Part shown: positions 47,133 to 55,463 of the stretch, piece by piece | Numbering within the stretch: the stretch's first letter is position 1 | Layout: the number at the start of each line of letters is the position of its first letter | Assembly: GCA_003990955.1 (NCBI GenBank) | Contig: BIFV01000011.1 | Location: 1-64,000, forward strand | Length of the DNA: 64,000 nucleotides | DNA from: Sporomusaceae bacterium FL31 | GTDB taxonomy: Bacteria > Bacillota > Negativicutes > DSM-1736 > Dendrosporobacteraceae | Reading direction: 5' to 3' | The notes under the pieces: model-generated | Seen by the model: the letters and a program-made list of their open reading frames with translations, nothing else | Told to the model about the DNA's origin: nothing | Database searches by the model: none | Program-made: the position numbers and the translations under genes

Positions 47133-47549
47133 TTAGCAAATGCTAGTCCGTTGGGTCATTCTATTATCATCAAACTCTTTTAAATCTTCCATGCGAATAC
47201 GATAATTTTTACCGGTTTGAATTGCATTAAGTTTCTTCTCTCGAATCCAAAACCACACAGTAATTTTTTTAACTCCGTATCTTTCTGCAACCTCGTCACA
47301 AGAGAAGTATTCTACGTTCTTATCCTGCTTCTGCTGTTCAGGTCTAGGTAAAGCTTTTTTTTCTACATGGACTTTCTCTTTATATTGCATACTTGATTCA
47401 AGAAATTTCTCCAATCTTACCGAAGGTATTCGCCACAAATTACCAAGTTTAATGCCAGGAAGAGTACCAGAGGACAGGCAATCAATAATTACTGCCTCGC
47501 TAACCCGCAGCAAATTGCCGACTTCATCTGGAGTTAAGTATTTGTCCAT
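47133..47549 (-). CDS. Tandem excisionase-type HTH protein
   Basis: 138 residues with two HTH_17 domains. The first (about 3-47) is LTPDEVGNLLRVSEAVIIDCL ... LGNLWRIP; the second (about 75-130) is YFSCDEVAERYGVKKITVWFW ... GKNYRIRMEDL, joined by a charged linker. A double version could bridge two DNA sites. ATG 47549 has GAGGTGG five bases upstream; the earlier ATG has none. Confidence 0.72.
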   Translation of the reverse strand: MDKYLTPDEVGNLLRVSEAVIIDCLSSGTLPGIKLGNLWRIPSVRLEKFLESSMQYKEKVHVEKKALPRPEQQKQDKNVEYFSCDEVAERYGVKKITVWFWIREKKLNAIQTGKNYRIRMEDLKEFDDNRMTQRTSIC

Positions 47550-47847
47550 ATTCCACCTCATGTTTAGTCCCACTTCTTAAGCGGTAAATTATCTATTTAT
47601 GAGATAATTCGCTTTAAGAAAACTAAAGCCCGTTGTATTGACAAAATAATCAGTTAATTTAAAATCTGATGCTACTCCACCATAGTACTCGACACATATG
47701 TCGAACCCTCCCTAATCAGCGCCTTTCCCTGAGAACTGAATTTTCCGTTCGTTACTTTATTTTTAATAAAACACTCCCCCATGCAGGAATATTTTGGTAG
47801 GCAACCTAATTCTACATTAATAAGAACACCTTTGGGAGGTTTATTCC

Positions 47848-48318
47848 TTGAGAATCATAATATCCCTATATTTGTTCATTGTTATTATGGTTTCAACTGC
47901 AATCTGCTTAGCTGAAGAACTATACGTAGGAAGTCTGGATGGTAAGCATCCTGTATTTATACAGACCGAGACTTTACGCTTCGTGTCTAATAATGGTTAC
48001 TTTACCGGAAATACCAATATTGTTGAGTGTCGCACAATTGCCCATGGTGAAAATTCGCATTTTAATTCAAAATTAATGTTTGATCTTGAATATCCTTTTA
48101 TTAAAATGACTTCATTTGAAATTAATGCTTTCAATCAAAAGATTATATCAGACAGTGATATAAAAGGTGAAAAGAAATGGGTATGGAGCGATATCTCAAG
48201 TGATAATGATTTTATGGGAATTCATAAAGCCGTTGTAAGTTATACTCATGATCACTGGAGTGAAATATTAGAACGCAGTAAAACAACTGGCAACAGAGTA
48301 TATTTATCGACGCAATAA
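47848..48318 (+). CDS. Secreted hypothetical protein
   Basis: 156 residues starting from TTG with GGGAGG upstream. Clear Sec signal peptide (RIIISLYLFIVIMVSTAICLA) with cleavage expected near residue 22. The mature part (ELYVGSLDGKHPVFIQTETLRF) is beta-rich without known motifs. One of two plus-strand genes in the element; likely cargo acting at the cell surface. Terminator follows. Confidence 0.65.
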   Translation: MRIIISLYLFIVIMVSTAICLAEELYVGSLDGKHPVFIQTETLRFVSNNGYFTGNTNIVECRTIAHGENSHFNSKLMFDLEYPFIKMTSFEINAFNQKIISDSDIKGEKKWVWSDISSDNDFMGIHKAVVSYTHDHWSEILERSKTTGNRVYLSTQ

Positions 48319-48327
48319 GCAAATAAA

Positions 48328-48368
48328 ACCCGCCTAAGAGAATCAATCTCTCAGAGCGGGTGTTTTTA
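48328..48368 (+). terminator. Terminator of the secreted-protein gene
   Basis: ACCCGC ... GCGGGT with a nested inner hairpin and TTTTT after. Confidence 0.8.
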
Positions 48369-48391
48369 TCTATAACCACTTTCCCACAATT

Positions 48392-48628
48392 TTAATGCTC
48401 GATAAACCATTTACCATCTAATTTATTACAGAATAAATACACTTCTTTGCCATGTATTCGACAAATATAGCAGGTGCCACAACCTCCAGCTTTCATGGCA
48501 CCTGCTTGGCGTACATCTAACACACGGTCAATAGAAAACTGTCGTCCATCGGTCCACGTTATTTTTAAAGGAGTAATTTTACCATTAATATCATGCTCTG
48601 CCATTACACCAACAAATGTTTTAGCCAT
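48392..48628 (-). CDS. Small conserved-looking hypothetical protein, 78 residues
   Basis: AKTFVGVMAEHDINGKITPL, RQFSIDRVLDVRQAGAMKAG, CGTCYICRIHGKEVYLF and KWFIEH describe a compact beta-rich protein of a type common in Clostridia as a hypothetical. Two or three cysteines sit in the CGTCYIC segment. ATG 48628 is chosen for GAGGTGG upstream. It lies just downstream of the Ku-like remnant and its terminator. Confidence 0.6.
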   Translation of the reverse strand: MAKTFVGVMAEHDINGKITPLKITWTDGRQFSIDRVLDVRQAGAMKAGGCGTCYICRIHGKEVYLFCNKLDGKWFIEH

Positions 48629-48690
48629 ATTTACCACCTCAAAGAACAATATAGAACACACGTTCGAAAATGTAAAGCGGTAATAAATAG

Positions 48691-48718
48691 AAAAAACCGT
48701 CTACCCAAAGGTAGACGG
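48691..48718 (-). terminator. Strong terminator after the Ku-like remnant
   Basis: CCGTCTACC / GGTAGACGG followed by TTTTTT on the minus strand. Confidence 0.85.
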
Positions 48719-48845
48719 CAATCATTACGCTTTCTTTCTTTTTTAGGCTTTTCATCTTTTCCCTTGATAGCTGCCATGCTGGCCTGCAATGCTGCCATAA
48801 GGTCAACAACCATAGCACTGTTATTAATAGGCTCTTTAACGATCT
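48719..48845 (-). pseudogene. Remnant of a Ku (DNA end-binding) gene, 3' end only
   Basis: The minus-strand frame across 48845-48719 reads IVKEPINNSAMVVDLMAALQASMAAIK and then a Lys-rich tail (GKDEKPKKERKR). The VVDLMAALQAS motif plus Lys-rich tail is how bacterial Ku proteins end. An in-frame TAG precedes it and nothing upstream resembles Ku, so only about 40 codons are left, followed by a strong terminator. Resemblance judged by eye. Confidence 0.45.
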
Positions 48846-49178
48846 AACTAATCCTTTTTTATCTTTTTTAACAAATAATATGCATTAATCTGTCTCGGTA
48901 ATTATTACTATTTTAAGGCTGATCCAAATTTATTATAGAATCTTACTTAACTTGTCTGTTAAAACAAAAAAACAGCCGCCATAGACAGCAGCTGTTTTAG
49001 GTAAAAAGAAAAGCTTATTTCAATGAGCACGCAACTTTATGTTCTTTCTGCCTCTAATAATAACATAATCATTTCCTCCTCATCTAATTATAAGAATTTC
49101 TGTTAGTAATTAGTATTTTGTTTATATTTTATACTATATATTCTATCTTGTGAACAGTTTTTTGAGAAAAACTTTCAG
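48846..49178. other. Gene-poor stretch with terminator and orphan SD
   Basis: A terminator hairpin for minus-strand transcripts lies at 48969-48998 (AAAACAGC ... GCTGTTTT). Upstream, at 49075-49080, is a consensus AGGAGG eight bases before an ATG (49066) that opens only a nine-codon frame. A small transcript seems to exist here but no real protein can be named. Confidence 0.4.
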
Positions 49179-50198
49179 TTAGTGCTTTCTATGTAATAAA
49201 AAGATAATTCCATCACCAGGTAAAATCCAATCTCGAAATTCGATCTCCATCCATCTTTTTTGTCGATTACAATGCAACTTTTTAGTGTCATTAAAAGCAA
49301 ACCCCCATCCTTCAACCGTATAATCACTAGAATGAACAGTGAACTTTGAATAGTACTTTTTACATGGCCTAGCTATTCTATGACTATATGATTGGTCAGT
49401 TATAGGGACAATCGTGTCAACTTCAAACGATACTTCAATTCTTGAATTAGCTTTTAACTCTATATAATAATCACAATAAAAGCTTAAGCAATATCTATCT
49501 GTGCTATCTACACTTGTTGGCTGATTTTTTAAAAGCTTTGTAACTTCTACAGAATAGTCTTTTTTATCGATCATCACTTTATCAATTTTAAAAATATCAC
49601 TATCGTCTATACCCGTTATTGGCATCATACTACAATTAACAGGAAACTGTAGCTTAATTGAGTTATGTGTCGGGTTAACAAAAATCATACGCCTGTATGT
49701 TTTCTTCTTTATTACTGTCTGTTCACTAATCTGCAAGATCTCACAATCACTATTCATGTGATATTCATCAAAATAATACCCATTAAGCAATTCTGCCATT
49801 TCAGTATTTAAAAACGGCCAAAGCCCAGCAGTATCATAATTTCTTTGTCTAAAAAAAAGCAATTTGTCTACTTTCTCTTTTAGTTTTTTCTGCCGTGCGA
49901 GACTAAGTCCTTCAAGATATTTATCGTCAATTAGCAACTCCGTTGCTTGCCCCTTAAACATCCCCATAAAATAGTCTTTATAATGATTTGTTTCAAGAGC
50001 AACTACTAAAGTCACCGAAATTATGATTGCTATTCCAATTTCTTTTATTACTTCACTAGCAAGACATAATGGAAGGGCATGGGATATAATAAGCAAGATC
50101 AATGCAATTATAAGTATCCATGCAGGGTGTGAAAAATAAGATTTCTTCTTGAGAGGAACTGAAGTAGACGTACTTGTAGTCATATTTATTTCTGCCAT
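49179..50198 (-). CDS. Two-TM protein with large cytosolic domain, possible cargo
   Basis: Not recognised. 339 residues. After a short polar N-terminus there are two TM helices (about 30-47 and 54-75), then a helix (SLARQKKLKEKVDKLLFFRQ) and a beta-rich C-terminal domain of about 200 residues ending in FRDWILPGDGIIFLLHRKH. ATG 50198 follows GGAGG by four bases. AT-rich, with long AT-rich flanks, so probably acquired. The layout of two TMs plus a beta domain recalls some phage-defence effectors, but no diagnostic motif was found. Confidence 0.6.
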   Translation of the reverse strand: MAEINMTTSTSTSVPLKKKSYFSHPAWILIIALILLIISHALPLCLASEVIKEIGIAIIISVTLVVALETNHYKDYFMGMFKGQATELLIDDKYLEGLSLARQKKLKEKVDKLLFFRQRNYDTAGLWPFLNTEMAELLNGYYFDEYHMNSDCEILQISEQTVIKKKTYRRMIFVNPTHNSIKLQFPVNCSMMPITGIDDSDIFKIDKVMIDKKDYSVEVTKLLKNQPTSVDSTDRYCLSFYCDYYIELKANSRIEVSFEVDTIVPITDQSYSHRIARPCKKYYSKFTVHSSDYTVEGWGFAFNDTKKLHCNRQKRWMEIEFRDWILPGDGIIFLLHRKH

Positions 50199-50510
50199 AT
50201 ATCCTCCGAATTTTAATAAATTAATAATAATTACATAATATACTATAATTAACATTTTTTCTACAATGCATAGATTTTAATTTCTTTATTATCCCAAAAA
50301 TGGTAAATAGAATTATTATCTGAAGTTATCTTGTTTGTCATAGACAGTTTTCATCGTGCAATTCCCATGAAGTTATCGACATTTAATATTTACCCAATAA
50401 CTTAGATGCTAATAAAAACTACAATTATACCTTATATTATTTATCCGCACACAAACTGCCATATTTGTATAGGTAATCTGTATATTATTTTTAGGAGTGA
50501 TTAATAATAA
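50199..50510. other. AT-rich intergenic region
   Basis: More than 300 bp without a gene. It probably contains the promoter of the 50198-49179 gene (TATAAT-like stretches near 50235-50250). Nothing else was identified. Confidence 0.5.
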
Positions 50511-50512
50511 AA

Positions 50513-50544
50513 CCCTGCAGCCATCCGTTAGGACAGCCGCAGGG
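50513..50544 (-). terminator. Terminator of the FN3-domain gene
   Basis: CCCTGC-a-GC ... GC-c-GCAGGG followed by TTTTATT on the minus strand. Confidence 0.8.
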
Positions 50545-50558
50545 CTTTACTGTTAGAA

Positions 50559-51485
50559 CTACGCTATTGGAGTTACTTCGAAGCTAATAATCTTATCGAA
50601 GAGCACATATTCTTTACTTTCTGTAATAACCTTATCAAATACAAAGAAGGAAGTTCCAACAGTTGCTGGACGATCCATCCATGTTAAAAAGCGACTTAAT
50701 TCCTCTTTATCAATCCGATACTCACGTTCGCTGGAATCAATCATTATTACTTTAAGAATTGATTCCTCGCTTGGCATCGGATCACCCACCAACGTCGCAA
50801 AAGCTTCATTGGAATTGTCGCTTTCAACTCCACCCACTAAAGCAGATACAACATAATAGTACGTCGTTCCATTTTCAACATCTGTGTCAACATAGCTATT
50901 TGTAGTGATATTATCTACAATAGCCACATACGAACCACCTGATGTCAGAGAGCGCTTAACAGTGTAACCGACTGCATCAGTAACACTATCCCACGAAAGA
51001 GTAATTTGGGCATTACCTGCAGTTGCAATTAAGTTTGCTGGAGATACCACAATATCTGGGTTATATTGAGTCACAGTCCCAGTTTCATCAATATCAATAG
51101 CATCAAAGTTAAAATACCGTGAATCCTTATTAATGATGACTACACGATGTTCATACAATGATAAATTTGTTATCTCATACACCAAACTGCAATAGCCAGA
51201 CGCTGCTTGATTATTACAACTAAAACTGTAATTAACCCCATCAATGATAACCTCAATATTGTTACTTCTATCAGGAGCACGATATCCTATGATCCTAAGT
51301 TTAGTACCAATAAAATTAAACTTCACTGACGCATTCACCGCCGAGGTATATGTCGATGTTTTATTATACCATCCATCATAATTACCCTGATCCCACTGGC
51401 CTGTATAGGTTAATGCTGAGTAAGGATTATCAAATCGTCTCCAACCACTCTCAGGGTTTAATAAAGTCTGCCCAATTATAGCCAT
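50559..51485 (-). CDS. FN3-domain protein, phage-structure-like
   Basis: 308 residues. The N-terminal domain (about 1-140; WDQGNYDGWYNKTSTYTS, RIIGYRAPDRSNNIEVIIDG) looks like a carbohydrate-binding jelly roll. A fibronectin type III domain follows (about 146-235; PANLIATAGNAQITLSWD, TYYYVVSALVGGVESDNSN). The C-terminal 70 residues are unassigned. Such proteins decorate phage tails or bind surfaces. No signal peptide, which argues for a virion-type or intracellular product. Confidence 0.65.
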   Translation of the reverse strand: MAIIGQTLLNPESGWRRFDNPYSALTYTGQWDQGNYDGWYNKTSTYTSAVNASVKFNFIGTKLRIIGYRAPDRSNNIEVIIDGVNYSFSCNNQAASGYCSLVYEITNLSLYEHRVVIINKDSRYFNFDAIDIDETGTVTQYNPDIVVSPANLIATAGNAQITLSWDSVTDAVGYTVKRSLTSGGSYVAIVDNITTNSYVDTDVENGTTYYYVVSALVGGVESDNSNEAFATLVGDPMPSEESILKVIMIDSSEREYRIDKEELSRFLTWMDRPATVGTSFFVFDKVITESKEYVLFDKIISFEVTPIA

Positions 51486-51628
51486 TTACATTACCTCCAA
51501 ATTATCTTATTTCCAACCTTTGGCTGGTCTTATTTAGACACATTCCCTTTTACCCAATATTTAAACGCTTTCTGATTACTTTTTATCTTATGTTAATATT
51601 AAGTTGACGGTTACAAAGTAGACCATAA

Positions 51629-51973
51629 TTATTTTGTCAATAAATGCGCTCCACCAGCAGTACCGACAATCCAAACAAGTCGTTCCTTATTACGGGACGA
51701 CTTTTCTTTTTTCATTTCGGCTTCATGTATTCTGGACTGCTCAGCCAGCTCCTTATCGGCAAGTAATCGCGCCTGTGCATTAGCCATGTCAGTTACATCA
51801 ATTTTAGTTGTAGTTGCTGATGTTAACCGAAGCTCCCCATTATCACCTAAACTGACTGTTGGCTGCCCTGTTTGATTAGGAATTTCAACTTCTTGATCGC
51901 CAACAACTGCAATAACCTTGCCATTGCGCTCAATAACCTGCAGTACCGCTCCTGGAGCACTAGGAACCTGCAC
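51629..51973 (-). CDS. Small protein with C-terminal hydrophobic segment
   Basis: 114 residues. Beta-rich start (GAVLQVIERNGKVIAVVGDQEVEI), charged helix (AQARLLADKELAEQSRIHEAEMKKEK), and a short hydrophobic end (LVWIVGTAGGAHLL). GTG 51973 with GAGAGG upstream, immediately after the preceding gene. Function unknown; coupled to the 71-residue TM protein. Confidence 0.55.
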   Translation of the reverse strand: MQVPSAPGAVLQVIERNGKVIAVVGDQEVEIPNQTGQPTVSLGDNGELRLTSATTTKIDVTDMANAQARLLADKELAEQSRIHEAEMKKEKSSRNKERLVWIVGTAGGAHLLTK

Positions 51974-51975
51974 TG

Positions 51976-52191
51976 CTACCTCTCTGATGGTTTCTGGTTT
52001 CTGCCTTCGTTAATAATTTGTGGCGGCAATTCTGTTGTAGCTGCTGGCTTTGCAGCTTGATCCTTGATATGTTGCTTCCAATCCTGATATTCTGCTCGTG
52101 TAAAATAAATAAGGACTGCCACCACGACAGTCCCGATAATGTATTTCCAATTGTTCGCTATAAATGATTTAGCTTGATCTATATTAATCAA
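51976..52191 (-). CDS. Single-TM protein, 71 residues
   Basis: One TM helix at about 15-31 (WKYIIGTVVVAVLIYF), then a polar tail (PAATTELPPQIINEGRNQ). Size and topology recall phage holin-like or membrane-anchor proteins, but no lysin is nearby, so this is not claimed. Stop lies 2 bp before the next gene's start. Confidence 0.5.
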   Translation of the reverse strand: MINIDQAKSFIANNWKYIIGTVVVAVLIYFTRAEYQDWKQHIKDQAAKPAATTELPPQIINEGRNQKPSER

Positions 52192-52293
52192 CTACGCCAC
52201 CCCCACAATACAATCCCCACCCCCAGTAAAAATACTGCTCAAATTAGTGCGGTTTAATTAAAACAATTACAGTAATATTATTGTCAATTAAAA

Positions 52294-54009
52294 CTAATAC
52301 TCACAAAAACGTTTAGTAACAATATTATTATTAAATAAATTTGCCACCGCTTCTGTTGTAACTACTGATAATTCTTTAGCTTTAATTACTCTACCACTCT
52401 CTGGCAACAGTCCAGTTAATGCATTATTTTTTACACACCATGCCTTAGGTTGCATACTTACATAAGCATTGCCGCCATCAAAAATCTTTTCGGAATTATA
52501 GTCTATTTCCCACGTAAACTCTGGCTCATAACCATTTCCTATAGCTAACATCACTTGCTTAACTTGGTATCCACTGCCTAAGTCTGTTAATATATCAGGG
52601 CTTTCATTAACTATGCTCGACTCTAATCCAGATACTGTAAATGTGAAATCAGCAGTAATTTCAGTTATGGTTCTTGTAGCAAATGCAACTGAAATACTAA
52701 ATGTATCGTTAATTAACGGCGTATAGTCCCATGCGCTATTAAACCTTAAATAAAAGATGCCTCCACTACCATAATAAGGCGGTAAATCTATTGTCCTTGA
52801 CTTTCCTTGATTGGGGCCACTTGTAAATGTTAGGACGCATTGCGCTAGATCAGCTTGATCAGTGCTGAATGAGATACTAGCGGTAAACATTGTTTTTGTT
52901 ATCATTACATCATCATAAACAACATGCCCACTAATTGATCCACTGCCGGTCCGTACTAGCGTACTGGTAAAACTATATTGATGGCTCGTTGTCATACTTA
53001 AATTATTTGGATCAATAATCTGCGATTCAGCAACAACAGATGAATCACTGCTTTTATATCGCCTAGTTAACTCTGCAGCAATAAGCAAATATTCACCAGA
53101 GAGGTATGAATTATCAGTCGGTTCCCCAGTAAAGCGATCATATGTTGTTGCCGCCGTGTGTATTCCAGCTTGATAATTACCGTTGCCGCCCAGCAATACA
53201 TACATGTCCAGATTCCATAAATCAACAATGTAAGTGTAGAAACTAGCATAGCGATATAAGGAGTCTGGCAGCGCCTGTTTACTATCGTATTTGGCTTCAT
53301 ATTCTATTCCGAACACAGTGTTGGGCGATATGCAACAAGTGTATACTTCTGTTGTTTCTTGCTGGTTGGATGTCGTAATAGTTGTATTGTCATAAGCAGT
53401 ATTCATTATGTTAGCAATGTCGTTTTCCATTGCTGATTTTAGCAATGAATAAGTAAACAATCTTGAGTCTATCAGTGTATTGTTAGAATACTTTGCTAAT
53501 ATAAAAACCGATTCATCGATATATGTATTCGTCTCAGCTACCCATATTAAATTACCATCATCATCAATATAAGCATCACTGCATTCTGGTACTGCGGGAT
53601 ACACACTTATAAATTCTTCTATGGCAACTCCATTTCGCTGGATCAAACACTTGCATAGATCATCATCTGTGGGCCATATCCACACGAGATATTCAATGCT
53701 TTTATTATAACAATGCAATAGTAATTTTGCGGATAAATCAGGAGGTATTATTGGCTTTGTTTTTTCCACTCTGGTGATATTAATATTAGTGTAATACATC
53801 ATTAAAGAATGGGAATCGGCAAATTTATACTGTTTTGGGTGAATTACCGGCCTAGCCGTATTCTGCGGCGCCTGATGCCCAAATATCACATCTCCGTGCG
53901 TCCATACAAAGTCGCCAACCTGAGGATCAAAATTGCCAATTGTGCGCTTTGCTCCGGACTCTGTAATGTAGCGGCTACCAACAATTTTATTAATTCGCTC
54001 CATTCTCAT
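52294..54009 (-). CDS. Large phage-structure-like protein, 571 residues
   Basis: Not recognised with certainty. Starts MRMERINKIVGSRYITESGA; the sequence is beta-rich with many aromatic and Thr/Ser residues, and contains VGDFVWTHGDVIFGHQAPQ, QYKFADSHSLMMYYT and a repeat-like stretch SFTSTLVRTGSGSISGHV. No TM segment or signal. Such composition fits a tail or baseplate protein. It overlaps the 72-residue gene by 4 bp, so the two are made together. Confidence 0.55.
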   Translation of the reverse strand: MRMERINKIVGSRYITESGAKRTIGNFDPQVGDFVWTHGDVIFGHQAPQNTARPVIHPKQYKFADSHSLMMYYTNINITRVEKTKPIIPPDLSAKLLLHCYNKSIEYLVWIWPTDDDLCKCLIQRNGVAIEEFISVYPAVPECSDAYIDDDGNLIWVAETNTYIDESVFILAKYSNNTLIDSRLFTYSLLKSAMENDIANIMNTAYDNTTITTSNQQETTEVYTCCISPNTVFGIEYEAKYDSKQALPDSLYRYASFYTYIVDLWNLDMYVLLGGNGNYQAGIHTAATTYDRFTGEPTDNSYLSGEYLLIAAELTRRYKSSDSSVVAESQIIDPNNLSMTTSHQYSFTSTLVRTGSGSISGHVVYDDVMITKTMFTASISFSTDQADLAQCVLTFTSGPNQGKSRTIDLPPYYGSGGIFYLRFNSAWDYTPLINDTFSISVAFATRTITEITADFTFTVSGLESSIVNESPDILTDLGSGYQVKQVMLAIGNGYEPEFTWEIDYNSEKIFDGGNAYVSMQPKAWCVKNNALTGLLPESGRVIKAKELSVVTTEAVANLFNNNIVTKRFCEY

Positions 54010-54224
54010 CGGCCTATTACCAGTGCGCGGGAACCAGATATCATGACCTCGACCCAGTCCCCATCAGACATAGGTATATCTACACCAGTAGTATATAAAT
54101 ACGCCCTACCACCAAGCACCACAGTTTTTCCTTGAACCTGGCCACGCCAAGTTTTATTTTGCTGCTGTTTTTTAGCATTATTTACTGCCTTAGAAATATC
54201 TCTGACTAAACGATCCACACTCAT
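54006..54224 (-). CDS. Small beta-barrel-like protein, 72 residues
   Basis: The N-terminus is helical and basic (VRDISKAVNNAKKQQQNK); the rest (VQGKTVVLGGRAYLYTTGVDI, GDWVEVMISGSRALVIG) looks like an OB-fold or small barrel such as those in phage tail-spike or baseplate assembly proteins. ATGA overlap with the following 571-residue gene implies joint function. Confidence 0.5.
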   Translation of the reverse strand: MSVDRLVRDISKAVNNAKKQQQNKTWRGQVQGKTVVLGGRAYLYTTGVDIPMSDGDWVEVMISGSRALVIGR

Positions 54225-54416
54225 TTTTGTTCCCCCATATTTTAAAATTTTAAAAAACGAATTTTGTATAAGCTAGTCGGGCTCCGCTCTTTTGGATATA
54301 AGGGCCAATAGATACTTAATCGGGTATACCCCATAGAATTAATAGAGAATACTTCTGTAGGTTTTCGATCAAAAACCACAGCTTTTTACTATCTTTTCAT
54401 CAATAAACCTAAGATT

Positions 54417-54842
54417 CTAGGTTTGTTTTTGTATTACAGGCTCTATCCCAATAATTAGATCCAAGTCAATTACTGACTCATAATCTCTAGCCAACTGCTC
54501 CTCGCGTTCTCCAGATGCAATATGTCGATCACGACTTAATCTAAGTTGATATATCTTTCCCTCGATATCCGATATTGCTTGAACCTTTGAGCGCCTAATA
54601 TTAGCAAGATTATCAGATTGATCCATATATTTCTTTAGCTGTTTAGCAAGCAATTCTTCTTCTTCTTCCAGTTGAATGCGTTCTTGAACAGTGAGTTCAT
54701 TCGACCACCTAAGTTTATTGTCAATCCCATTGATCCGAGTATTTAATTCCAGAATTTTATTACGTACCGGTCCAACTTCGTTGTTTATCCATTCATCCAT
54801 CTCACGCTGTAATCTCATTAATTCAGGTTCTTGCTGCTTCAT
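54417..54842 (-). CDS. Coiled-coil protein, 141 residues
   Basis: Almost entirely helical with heptad-like repeats (MRLQREMDEWINNEVGPV, LTVQERIQLEEEEELLAKQ, RRSKVQAISDIEGKIYQL). No catalytic motif. Could be a scaffold or regulator in the replication module. ATG preceded by AAGGATG. Follows a small cysteine-rich gene. Confidence 0.55.
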   Translation of the reverse strand: MKQQEPELMRLQREMDEWINNEVGPVRNKILELNTRINGIDNKLRWSNELTVQERIQLEEEEELLAKQLKKYMDQSDNLANIRRSKVQAISDIEGKIYQLRLSRDRHIASGEREEQLARDYESVIDLDLIIGIEPVIQKQT

Positions 54843-54867
54843 TTTATCTACACATCCTTTTTAGATA

Positions 54868-55026
54868 TTAACGACTAACTCTTTTTTCTTCGATTGCCAT
54901 GGAAATATCCGTTAGTCCGTTATCTAGTGCAATGAGTCCATTCAACACTTTGCAATCAGCATTTACAAACATCACACATTCATTCTTTAGGCACTGCTTG
55001 TCTATAAGTGGACATATTTTATTCAA
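54868..55026 (-). CDS. Small cysteine-rich protein, 52 residues
   Basis: Frame from TTG 55026 to TAA 54868, beginning NKICPLIDKQCLKNECVMFV and continuing NADCKVLNGLIALD. Four cysteines spaced C-x6-C-x4-C-x7-C suggest metal binding. The TTG has GGGAGG about nine bases upstream and overlaps the end of the previous gene. Similar small proteins often sit beside primase genes in prophage-like elements. Confidence 0.55.
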   Translation of the reverse strand: MNKICPLIDKQCLKNECVMFVNADCKVLNGLIALDNGLTDISMAIEEKRVSR

Positions 55027-55318
55027 CACTCATACCTCCCGCACCCCGAATCTGCTTTTTACCATTTCGCGAATTAAAATAAATAATTGGTACTTCACTT
55101 GGAATGACTAAGCAGTACTGGGAATTCGGCGTATCCTTACAGCAATGACTTGAACGAGATCCGCCAAATTCATAAATATCATCCGTAACCATGCCACCAC
55201 CATGGGTATGGGTTTTACCACAATACGGACAATCTACCTTTAGCAATCGCTTACCCGAATTCACCCGATCTGTTAAAATCACAATTTGTTTTACAATAGC
55301 TTCTTGCAAATTCAGCAC
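55019..55318 (-). CDS. Zinc-ribbon-like small protein, 99 residues
   Basis: CPYCGKTHTHGGG near residue 30 and SHCCKDTPNSQYC near residue 57 could form a zinc site. The rest is unassigned. First gene downstream of the candidate origin and primase-helicase. Overlaps the next small gene by 8 bp. Confidence 0.55.
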   Translation of the reverse strand: MLNLQEAIVKQIVILTDRVNSGKRLLKVDCPYCGKTHTHGGGMVTDDIYEFGGSRSSHCCKDTPNSQYCLVIPSEVPIIYFNSRNGKKQIRGAGGMSVE

Positions 55319-55326
55319 CTCTTCCG

Positions 55327-55458
55327 AAGGTGACGGGTTACGGGTTTGACCTCAATTTCACCTATTTTACATATATACATATATATATATAATATTTTTA
55401 AAATGAAATATTTTGATAATAGGTAAAATAATCATCACAACCCGTCACCCGTCACCTT
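55327..55458. other. Candidate replication origin: iteron-like inverted repeats around an AT-rich core
   Basis: GGTGACGGG-type words stand at 55327-55346 and, inverted, at 55439-55458; the two 20-base arms match except for one base and each contains the word GTGACGGG or TTACGGG twice. The 92 bases between them are nearly all A/T (TATATATA-rich). The region touches the stop of the primase-helicase gene. P4-type elements have their iterons and AT-rich origin near this gene. Confidence 0.5.
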
Positions 55459-55463
55459 TTTTA

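Noticed and set aside
49037..49072. Nine-codon ORF behind a consensus SD
   Set aside because: Too short to support a protein; recorded only as a possible small transcript.
51976..52191. Holin
   Set aside because: One TM and small size fit, but there is no lysin gene in the element and the polar tail is long.
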